A stretch of 31,431 nt of DNA from CBDUZS01 sp965371785 (GTDB lineage: Bacteria > Fermentibacterota > Fermentibacteria > Fermentibacterales > JCC-6), in the NCBI GenBank assembly GCA_965371785.1, contig CBDUZS010000028.1, positions 1 through 31,431 on the forward strand, read 5' to 3'. The notes beneath the pieces are model-generated. The model made no database searches. It was not told the origin of the DNA and saw only the letters and a list, made by a program, of their open reading frames with translations. Of the stretch, positions 1 to 5,302 are shown piece after piece. The position numbers were made by a program, and so were the translations under genes. Positions within the stretch are counted from its first letter, which is position 1. Each line of letters begins with the position of its first letter.

Positions 1-1554
1 GAGCTGCCCGACTCGGTGCACTATTCCCTCAATGGAGATCCTGTCATTTTGATACCACGGCTGAACACAGACTGGTACACGTACATGCAGAATGACCTGC
101 GCCACGGTTACTCTGAGTCACCCGCACCAACTGACAACACTATCCTCTGGACTGCTCCAGTGACCGGGACAGGGCACGACTTCGTCTCACCAGTAGTTGT
201 GGATGGAAGGGTTTATCATTCTTCCGAAGAGCAGGAGATCGCCTTCTGCCTGGATGCTGCAACGGGAGCTGAGATCTGGCGGTTCGAGAACATCGGTGAT
301 CCCATAGACGACGGGATGCACGTGCAGGACGGCAAGGCATACCTGGCTTCCGACTCCATCTGGTGTCTTGACGCCATTACCGGTGACAGGATCTGGGCCT
401 TCGCGACTGGTGGAGTTGCCGGATTCAACGGTCCCCCCACGGTCTTCGAGGATCTCGTGATCGTCTTCGATTGGACGTACTTTATCGTCTACGCCCTCGA
501 TCTAGAAACCGGCAATGAGATCTGGAGCACGGATACGCTGACCTTCTGTGCAAGTACTCCAACAGCATGGAATGGACTGGTGTTTGTGCCCTCAGTTTCG
601 GGGCATCTTCGCGCCTTCTCGACTGAGACCGGGGAGACTGCATGGGTGACCGATGGATTCGGTACTTTCTGGGATTCCTCCCCAACCATTGTCGCTGGTG
701 AAATCTACATCGGCAGCTGGAACGGTTCCCTGTACCGAATCGATGCCCTGGACGGAACCGTTATCGACACCTTCAATTGGACTCCTTGGGAGATTATCGA
801 ATCAACACCTGCAGTACATGATGACCTCGTGTATTTCGGTCTGGACGACTACTTCCTCTGCGTAGACAGGTTCACAGGCGTATCGCAGTGGGAATTCGCG
901 ATCGGGAACGATTACCTTCACGCATCCCCTGGAGTTGCAGACGGTCTAGTCTTCTGGGGGGATCATGACGGCACCCCGAAGGATTCGATCGTCCTCATCC
1001 ATGCAGTGGACATTGAGACAGGCACGGAGGTCTGGAACTACACAATAGAGGGGGCCTGGAAGGGCGTCCTGTCCAGTCCAGCCATTACAGACGGTGTAAT
1101 GTACATAGGTGCAGGAGACGGTAACCTCTACGCTTTCGGGACCGGTCTGAAGTACACCTACCTGGACGATCTGTTTGCTCAGGTTGGAGCAAATGAGCTG
1201 ATAGTGACATCCTTTGACGAAGGTGTTGCTGTCGCTGCTGACACTATCAACTTCACCGTTACAGGTACAGGGATCAACCTTGAACCGTCTTACCTGCCTG
1301 GGTTATCCGTCAGCCCCAATCCCTTCTCATCCAGCATGAGTATCAGCTACGACCTTCCTGAACCGAGCCAGGTTGGGCTGTCCGTCTACGATCTCTCCGG
1401 AAGACTGGTTGAGGACCTGGTGAGTGGTTCAGTTGTATCAGGAAATCACACCTCAGTCTGGAATCCGGATCCACGCATCGCAGACGGCTGCTACCTGATC
1501 GTTCTGGACGCTTGCGGAGATCGAACCGTTAGAAGGTGTGTACTACTCAGATAG
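1..1554 (+). CDS. Secreted PQQ-like beta-propeller protein with C-terminal sorting domain (5' partial)
   Basis: The frame is open from base 1. A GTG exists at 16, but there is no ribosome site before it and the protein begins mid-domain, so the true start lies upstream of the window. The visible ~517 residues carry about seven blades of the PQQ_2 type, each ending in a G-x-E-I-W / G-x-E-V-W-like turn (for example GAEIWRF, GNEIWST, GTEVWNY), which form an extracellular beta-propeller. The last ~85 residues (LSVSPNPFSS, then LSVYDLSGRLV, then GCYLIVLDACGD) match the FlgD-Ig-like / type-IX-secretion C-terminal sorting domain seen across FCB bacteria. The protein is therefore probably exported and held at the surface or released. 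Its ligand is unknown; propellers of this kind often serve as scaffolds rather than PQQ enzymes. Its last ~33 nt are shared with the gene ending at 5087. Confidence 0.85.
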   Translation, partial: ELPDSVHYSLNGDPVILIPRLNTDWYTYMQNDLRHGYSESPAPTDNTILWTAPVTGTGHDFVSPVVVDGRVYHSSEEQEIAFCLDAATGAEIWRFENIGDPIDDGMHVQDGKAYLASDSIWCLDAITGDRIWAFATGGVAGFNGPPTVFEDLVIVFDWTYFIVYALDLETGNEIWSTDTLTFCASTPTAWNGLVFVPSVSGHLRAFSTETGETAWVTDGFGTFWDSSPTIVAGEIYIGSWNGSLYRIDALDGTVIDTFNWTPWEIIESTPAVHDDLVYFGLDDYFLCVDRFTGVSQWEFAIGNDYLHASPGVADGLVFWGDHDGTPKDSIVLIHAVDIETGTEVWNYTIEGAWKGVLSSPAITDGVMYIGAGDGNLYAFGTGLKYTYLDDLFAQVGANELIVTSFDEGVAVAADTINFTVTGTGINLEPSYLPGLSVSPNPFSSSMSISYDLPEPSQVGLSVYDLSGRLVEDLVSGSVVSGNHTSVWNPDPRIADGCYLIVLDACGDRTVRRCVLLR

Positions 1555-1580
1555 CTGCTAACCTTAACTCCCTCAATGAA

Positions 1581-1633
1581 TAGAGCCCCTTCAGCCATTC
1601 CACGAGGGGGTTCGTAGAACTAATACTGGGGGC
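1581..1633 (+). repeat. Dispersed hairpin repeat, copy A
   Basis: This is copy A of a ~50-nt intergenic element, with core tagagcccc, then cagccattcc, gaggggg and ttcgtagaact. CCCCT at 1586-1590 can pair with AGGGG at 1605-1609, and a second small hairpin GTTC-gta-GAAC follows at 1610-1620. It lies just after the secreted propeller gene and before a terminator. Related copies are at 3063, 3746 and 5113, all in the same orientation. Confidence 0.7.
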
Positions 1634-1653
1634 TACCACATCTGACCATGAAG

Positions 1654-1685
1654 GCGCCCGGCACTTGTAACGTGCTGGGTGCTTT
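1654..1685 (+). terminator. Rho-independent-type terminator after the propeller gene
   Basis: An 11-bp stem with two G-U wobbles pairs 1654-1664 with 1672-1682 around a 7-nt loop (ttgtaac), and is followed by TTT. It lies about 100 nt after the stop codon of the propeller gene. The T-run is short, so termination may be partial. Confidence 0.65.
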
Positions 1686-1778
1686 CTGTATAAGAGCATG
1701 CCCATTTATGACAATCTATACTGTGCAGCAGCATTCCCTGTTGGTTTACTCCTATGCTGTTCTACATTGCTTGTAAGG

Positions 1779-1810
1779 TTGACATAGCGACTAATGCATC
1801 AATATTAGTC
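1779..1810 (+). promoter_or_regulatory. Promoter with overlapping palindrome for the MNT/HEPN operon
   Basis: A consensus -35 box TTGACA sits at 1779-1784, and a TATTAG -10-like box at 1803-1808 (18-nt spacer). A perfect inverted repeat, GACTAAT (1789-1795) and ATTAGTC (1804-1810), covers the spacer and the -10 box. This is where a repressor would block RNA polymerase. The winged-helix N-terminus of the protein starting at 2026 is the obvious candidate for autoregulation, which is inference. Confidence 0.55.
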
Positions 1811-1827
1811 ACTGGCAAGTTATATGT

Positions 1828-2016
1828 GCTGCAGATACAGAAGAATTTGCTGCAAATACAGCAAAATTTGCTGCAAAGATGGAAGAGAATACTACAATCG
1901 CAGAAAAATTAGCTGCAGCATATGAAGAAGTATCAGCAGCAGAATCAGACAAGCATTACGAATGCATAGGAGTACAGCACAGAAAACATACTATGGGATC
2001 ATGCAATGCTGGGTAG
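1828..2016 (+). other. Heptad-repeat mini-ORF or gene remnant upstream of MNT
   Basis: This frame is open from 1795 to a TAG at 2014. From 1828 it is built of six consecutive 21-nt units encoding heptads (AADTEEF, AANTAKF, AAKMEEN, TTIAEKL, AAAYEEV, SAAESDK), as expected for an alanine/glutamate-rich amphipathic helix or coiled coil. The tail is charged and contains Cys and His. The first ATG is at 1879, which would give only 45 residues, and no ribosome site precedes it. No upstream ATG, GTG or TTG is in frame. It lies between the promoter at 1779 and the MNT gene, ending 9 nt before that gene. It may be a small leader protein, the tail of a decayed gene, or a non-coding tandem repeat. The base composition is visibly more AT-rich than the flanks. 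Confidence 0.35.
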
Positions 2017-2025
2017 GAGATAAAC

Positions 2026-2625
2026 GTGCTTGAGATTCTCTTTGGATCCAAAGCCCGAGCAAAACTACTGGAATGGCTGTTCTCGCATCCTGATGAGCAG
2101 TTCTACATCAGACAGTTGGAAAGCCTTTTGGGACTGGATTCAGCGCACATTGGTAAGGAATTGAATAAGCTTCAGAAGCTTGGGATCGTATCGTTAAAAG
2201 AATTCGGGAATCAGAAACATTACAGCGTCAATGAGGAAAGCTCAGTCTACTCGGATCTCAAAGGAATAGTAACAAAACTCAGTATACCTGTGGGTATCAT
2301 TCGATCCGCGCTAGAACCTGTAAGAGACCGAATCGACATCGCCTTCATATTTGGCTCGTTTGCCAGAGACCAGTTCAACTCGACAAGTGACCTTGATCTA
2401 ATGGTAATAGGGGAGGTAACGCTTAGAGATATCGCTTCACTGATCCGTCAGATCGGTCGGTGCATAGGAAGAGAAGTTAATGCGACGTGCTATTCACCTT
2501 GTGAATACCGTATCAGTCAGAGTAAGAACAATTTTCTTGTGAGGGTATCCAAGGGGGACAAGATTTTCGTGATTGGAAATGAGAGTGACTTTAGAACAAT
2601 GGCACAGACAGAACCACTGGCTTGA
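2026..2625 (+). CDS. Winged-helix + MNT-type nucleotidyltransferase (antitoxin-like)
   Basis: The start is GTG, supported by AGGAG at 2015-2019 (6-nt spacer). Residues 1-70 look like an ArsR-type winged helix (FYIRQLESLLGLDSAHIGKE, then LGIVSLKEFG). Residues 105-185 form a minimal nucleotidyltransferase with the signature GSFA (110-113) and SDLDL (121-125), so both metal-binding aspartates are present. In the MNT/HEPN (type VII) toxin-antitoxin family, the nucleotidyltransferase AMPylates and silences the adjacent HEPN protein. The overlapping downstream gene fits that role. The fused DNA-binding domain and the palindrome at 1789-1810 suggest that it also represses its own operon. The antitoxin assignment is by family and context, not shown directly. 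Confidence 0.8.
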   Translation: MLEILFGSKARAKLLEWLFSHPDEQFYIRQLESLLGLDSAHIGKELNKLQKLGIVSLKEFGNQKHYSVNEESSVYSDLKGIVTKLSIPVGIIRSALEPVRDRIDIAFIFGSFARDQFNSTSDLDLMVIGEVTLRDIASLIRQIGRCIGREVNATCYSPCEYRISQSKNNFLVRVSKGDKIFVIGNESDFRTMAQTEPLA

Positions 2626-3019
2626 TACCCATTCAGCATCTGACACAGAGATTCTTGCATTGATTGAAAGTGCGGAGAGGAACATTGAGCAAGCAAATCA
2701 GCCAGGTGTATCACCCCCATGGCAATTCCGAATGGCGTATGAATCACTCCTCAACTGCGCACGAGCGGCTCTGTATAGGAGCGGGTATCGTGTTGAGAGA
2801 GACGGTGGTGGTCATTATAGAGTTCTTGCTAGTCTAGAATTCACTCTTGACATTGATTCGAGTACCCTTGACCTCTATGACCAATACCGGCAGAAGAGAC
2901 ATCAGGCGGTTTATGATGGCGTTGATCTTATTAGCGAATCAGAGGCACTAGAAATTATTGCAGAAGCGAACCAGTTGATTCGTACAACCCGGAGTATGAT
3001 TGACTCTACTGAGTCCTGA
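2579..3019 (+). CDS. HEPN-domain protein, likely partner/toxin of the MNT protein
   Basis: The protein is about 146 residues and mostly helical. It overlaps the 3' end of the MNT gene by 47 nt, which suggests translational coupling. The start was taken as ATG 2579; an in-frame TTG lies at 2573 and a GTG at 2585, and none has a clean ribosome site. The central segment (QFRMAYESLLNCARAALYRSG) and the later YRQKRHQAVYDG resemble HEPN proteins, in which a C-terminal R...H/N...Y/D motif forms the RNase site. Here the spacing is R-x3-H or an adjacent R-H rather than the usual R-x4-6-H, so ribonuclease activity is uncertain. The Tyr in VYDG is a candidate AMPylation target by analogy with type VII systems. 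A substrate-binding (non-toxic) HEPN role with MNT remains an alternative. Confidence 0.7.
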   Translation: MRVTLEQWHRQNHWLDTHSASDTEILALIESAERNIEQANQPGVSPPWQFRMAYESLLNCARAALYRSGYRVERDGGGHYRVLASLEFTLDIDSSTLDLYDQYRQKRHQAVYDGVDLISESEALEIIAEANQLIRTTRSMIDSTES

Positions 3020-3062
3020 AATTACCCACCGATGCACAGAACTGAGTAGTCATAATAAGTAA

Positions 3063-3112
3063 ATACCCATCAGCTATTCCTGGAGGGGGTTCGTAGAACT
3101 TTTCCTGAGGGC
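3063..3112 (+). repeat. Dispersed hairpin repeat, copy B
   Basis: Copy B reads cagctattcctggagggggt and then tcgtagaact. It matches copy A closely over the second half, and the GTTC-gta-GAAC mini-hairpin is intact. The first stem is reduced to ACCC/GGGT (3065-3068 with 3087-3090). It lies after the HEPN gene and before the yoeB terminator region. Confidence 0.7.
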
Positions 3113-3121
3113 ATCCAAGAC

Positions 3122-3152
3122 AAGGCGTTAAGTAATCACTGAGCGCCTTTTC
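3122..3152 (+). terminator. Hairpin terminator between convergent HEPN and yoeB genes
   Basis: AAGGCG (3122-3127) pairs with CGCCTT (3144-3149), with partial extension inward, followed by a T-rich run. It is placed where transcription from the plus-strand HEPN operon would meet the minus-strand yoeB gene ending at 3180, so it may act in both directions. Confidence 0.5.
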
Positions 3153-3179
3153 TTCAGAATCAACCTTACCATGTTGTCG

Positions 3180-3443
3180 TTACTCGTAATGCGTCCACAT
3201 TCTGATTATCTTGACGATCATCTCCTCTTCGAGAACCTGATACACAAGCCTGTGCTGAATATTGATGCGTCTGGAGTATGCACCACTCAGATCTCCTATG
3301 AGTCTCTCGAATGGTGGGGGAGATCCGAACGGATCTTGTTTAAGGACTGCTAGCAACTTTTCAGCCTTTGGTTTCAATTCGGCAGAGGAGAGTTTCCGGG
3401 CATCTTTCACAGCCTGCTTCGTAAAGATGATTCTCCAGATCAC
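3180..3443 (-). CDS. yoeB: YoeB-family mRNA interferase toxin
   Basis: The start is taken as a GTG whose last two bases form part of the antitoxin TGA stop (gTGa). That gives 87 residues beginning MIWRIIFTKQAVKDARKL, which matches the Txe/YoeB N-terminus. A longer reading up to 3464 only adds residues that overlap the antitoxin. YoeB is a ribosome-dependent endoribonuclease of the RelE fold that cuts mRNA in the A site. The family features seen are GSPPPFERL-GDLSGAYSRRI, the RLVYQV strand carrying the catalytic Arg, and a C-terminal His-Tyr pair (WTHYE) equivalent to the catalytic HY of YoeB. It is translationally coupled to the antitoxin gene immediately upstream. The toxin looks intact. Confidence 0.88.
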   Translation of the reverse strand: MIWRIIFTKQAVKDARKLSSAELKPKAEKLLAVLKQDPFGSPPPFERLIGDLSGAYSRRINIQHRLVYQVLEEEMIVKIIRMWTHYE

Positions 3444-3682
3444 CAGTCTAGATCCTCGGTACACTCCTCTACGGGAGTTGCCAGCCCTTTACGGATGGAT
3501 TCCCTCATTCCGGGAACCGAAAGCAGGAAGATGGTTTCCTGGATAGCCCGCCAGTCATCCTCAGACAGAAGGACAGCCTTGTTGCGCTTCCCTGTGATCA
3601 CGATGGGTTCATGAGAGTTCGCTGCTTCATCGATCAGAGAATACAGGTGGTAGCGGGCTTTTGTGGCAGAAATGGTTGGCAT
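3440..3682 (-). CDS. yefM: YefM/Phd-family antitoxin
   Basis: The ATG at 3682 was chosen because AGGAGG (3688-3693) lies 5 nt upstream; a GTG at 3688 would overlap that site. The 80-residue product starts MPTISATKARYHLYSLIDEA, the Phd/YefM DNA-binding fold. It continues with the family segment EPIVITGKRNKAVLLSEDDW and ends in an acidic C-terminal tail (EECTEDLDW) expected to wrap the YoeB active site. The gene is first in a two-gene minus-strand operon with yoeB. A perfect 10-bp inverted repeat lies just upstream (3701-3726) and is the likely operator for autorepression. YefM-type repression with toxin as co-repressor is family knowledge, not shown here. Confidence 0.9.
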   Translation of the reverse strand: MPTISATKARYHLYSLIDEAANSHEPIVITGKRNKAVLLSEDDWRAIQETIFLLSVPGMRESIRKGLATPVEECTEDLDW

Positions 3683-3700
3683 GTCCACCTCCTTTCGTCT

Positions 3701-3731
3701 ATAGCGTACGCAATAACGTACGCTATGTCAA
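3701..3731 (-). promoter_or_regulatory. Promoter/operator palindrome of yefM-yoeB
   Basis: A perfect inverted repeat has arms ATAGCGTACG (3701-3710) and CGTACGCTAT (3717-3726) with a 6-nt spacer. On the minus strand a consensus -35 box TTGACA (3726-3731) abuts it, and a weak -10 (TACGCT, 3703-3708) falls inside it at 17-nt spacing. Antitoxin binding here would block transcription. The string TTGACATAGCG also occurs at the MNT promoter (1779-1789). Confidence 0.7.
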
Positions 3732-3745
3732 GTCAATCATCTCTG

Positions 3746-3797
3746 TAGAGCCCCTAATCCATTACAGGAGGGCTTCATAGAGCTTTCCCTCGGAGCA
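3746..3797 (+). repeat. Dispersed hairpin repeat, copy C
   Basis: Copy C reads tagagcccctaatccattac, then aggagggcttcatagagctt. The start TAGAGCCCCT is identical to copy A. The stem can form as GCCC/GGGC (3750-3753 with 3770-3773) or CCCT/AGGG. The second mini-hairpin is degraded compared with A, B and D. It lies between the yefM promoter and the secreted repeat protein gene, followed by a GC-rich imperfect hairpin at 3809-3830. Confidence 0.6.
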
Positions 3798-3836
3798 AGT
3801 GGATACGGGCGCTCGGCTCTTTCCGGGGGCTTACTC

Positions 3837-3865
3837 TTTACATCAGAAATTAATTCTCCAATATC
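3837..3865 (+). promoter_or_regulatory. Possible promoter of the secreted repeat-protein gene
   Basis: TTTACA at 3837-3842 (five of six bases of the -35 consensus) is followed after 17 nt by AATATC, which is a poor -10. It precedes a strong ribosome site (GGGGGAAGAG, 3881-3890) and ATG 3891. The call is weak. Confidence 0.25.
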
Positions 3866-3890
3866 CTCTTCAGCTTGAACGGGGGAAGAG

Positions 3891-5087
3891 ATGAAGTCTG
3901 TTGCATCGATTCTGATGGCAGTTATCCTGCCTGGTGCGGCACTTGCTGCGTGGGACGTGGAGACGGTTGACGATCAGGGGTTAGTAGGCAGTTACTCTTC
4001 CCTTGTGATCGACTCTTCGGGATACCCTCATATTTCGTACTACTATCAAACCGGAGGAGCACTGAAGTACGCTGTCTGGAGCGGTTCTTCCTGGCAGATC
4101 GAGACGGTGGACAACACCGGCAACGTCGGTGAGTACTCCTCGCTTGCGCTGGATACATCGGGTAACCCTCACATATCGTACTACTACCAGACCGGCGGTG
4201 ATCTGAAGTATGCCTCGTGGAATGGTTCCTCCTGGGCTATCGAGACCGTAGACAACACCGGCAACGTCGGTGAGTACTCATCCCTGGCGCTGGATGCATC
4301 GGGCAACCTGCACATATCGTACTACTACCAGACCGGCGGTGATCTGAAGTATGCCTCGTGGAATGGTTCCTCCTGGGCTATCGAGACCGTAGACAACACC
4401 GGCAACGTCGGTGAGTACTCATCCCTGGCGCTGGATGCATCGGGCAACCTGCACATATCGTACTACTACCAGACCGGCGGTGATCTGAAGTATGCCTCGT
4501 GGAATGGTTCCTCCTGGGCTATCGAGACCGTAGACAACACCGGCAACGTCGGCGAGTACACATCCCTGGAGCTGGACTCTTCAGGCAACCCGCACATTTC
4601 TTACTACAACGTTACCGGCGGGGACCTGAAGTACGCCTTCCTTGACGGTTCCTCATGGCATGTGGAGACCGTGGACAGCCCCGGGTACGTTGGTAAGTAC
4701 ACTTCGCTTGCCCTTGGTCCATTCAACAGACCGTGTATCTCGTACTACTACGAAACCGGACATGACTTGAAATATGCCTGCTGGGACAACACAGGCGTCG
4801 AGGGAGCGGAAGGGCTTTCAGGCGCACTCTGGCTGGATATGCCGGTTCCCTCTCCCTTCACTTTCAGCGTGGACGTCGCCTTCTATCTCCCAGGACCTTC
4901 TCAGGCAAGGTTGTCGGTCTATTCCATTTCCGGCAGACTCATTACCGGACTCGTGAACGGAACCGTATCCTCTGGAGAGCAGACAGTGTCCTGGAATCCA
5001 CATCCGTCCGTACCGTCTGGATGCTACCTGATAATTCTGGACGCCTGTGGAGATAAAGCTGTCAGAAGGTGTGTACTGCTCAGATAG
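3891..5087 (+). CDS. Secreted six-repeat (propeller-like) protein with sorting domain
   Basis: The start ATG follows GGGGGAAGAG directly. Residues 1-20 are a signal peptide ending in ALAA. Residues 21-302 are six tandem 47-residue repeats of the form W-x-I-E-T-V-D-N-T-G-x-V-G-E-Y-S-S-L, then H-I-S-Y-Y-Y-x-T-G-G-D-L-K-Y. Repeats 3 and 4 are identical at the protein level, and repeats 1 and 6 are the most divergent. Six short beta-rich units with invariant W, ISYY and LKYA elements suggest a six-bladed propeller. The last ~85 residues (LSVYSISGRLITGLV, then GCYLIILDACGD) form the same sorting domain as the gene ending at 1554, so export to the cell surface or medium is likely. The function is unknown; binding or adhesion is a guess. 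Confidence 0.85.
   Translation: MKSVASILMAVILPGAALAAWDVETVDDQGLVGSYSSLVIDSSGYPHISYYYQTGGALKYAVWSGSSWQIETVDNTGNVGEYSSLALDTSGNPHISYYYQTGGDLKYASWNGSSWAIETVDNTGNVGEYSSLALDASGNLHISYYYQTGGDLKYASWNGSSWAIETVDNTGNVGEYSSLALDASGNLHISYYYQTGGDLKYASWNGSSWAIETVDNTGNVGEYTSLELDSSGNPHISYYNVTGGDLKYAFLDGSSWHVETVDSPGYVGKYTSLALGPFNRPCISYYYETGHDLKYACWDNTGVEGAEGLSGALWLDMPVPSPFTFSVDVAFYLPGPSQARLSVYSISGRLITGLVNGTVSSGEQTVSWNPHPSVPSGCYLIILDACGDKAVRRCVLLR
3951..4796 (+). repeat. Six tandem 141-bp coding repeats
   Basis: The repeat period is exactly 141 bp (47 codons), with units starting at 3951, 4092, 4233, 4374, 4515 and 4656. The stretch 4200-4340 is repeated without change at 4341-4481, which indicates a recent duplication. 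The outer units are diverged. Copy number may vary between strains or be collapsed by short-read assembly. Confidence 0.9.
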
Positions 5088-5112
5088 CTGCTAACCATGA
5101 TTCCCGCACTGT

Positions 5113-5160
5113 ATAGAGCTCATTATATCATTCGATGAGGTGGTTCGAGGAACATATTCA
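5113..5160 (+). repeat. Dispersed hairpin repeat, copy D
   Basis: Copy D reads tagagctcattatatcattc, then gatgaggtggttcgaggaac. The first stem is CTCAT (5119-5123) with ATGAG (5135-5139), which replaces the CCCCT/AGGGG pairing of copy A, so pairing is kept despite changed bases. The second hairpin GTTC-gag-GAAC has a changed loop and the same stem. It lies just after the secreted repeat-protein gene, at the same distance from the stop codon as copy A. Confidence 0.65.
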
Positions 5161-5302
5161 CTTGCTTACTTGTCCGGACTACTCGATGTGTTGTATCTTT
5201 GCACGTCCAGTGCGAAGTAGCTGCCACCAGCCCCTACGCGGGACGTACTGATTCCCGCCGGAAACCTTTACAATAAGTGCGATTACCTAAGGAAAGGCAC
5301 TA

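Noticed and set aside
3171..3546. Plus-strand frames overlapping yoeB and yefM
   Set aside because: They oppose a clear toxin-antitoxin pair and have no recognisable features.
3951..4796. Regularly spaced repeats as a possible CRISPR array
   Set aside because: The 141-bp units are coding, in frame, and contiguous with no spacers.
1581..5160. Repeats A-D as classical integron attC sites
   Set aside because: No convincing RYYYAAC/GTTRRRY core pair and no integron integrase is visible; only the cassette-like layout is kept as a finding.
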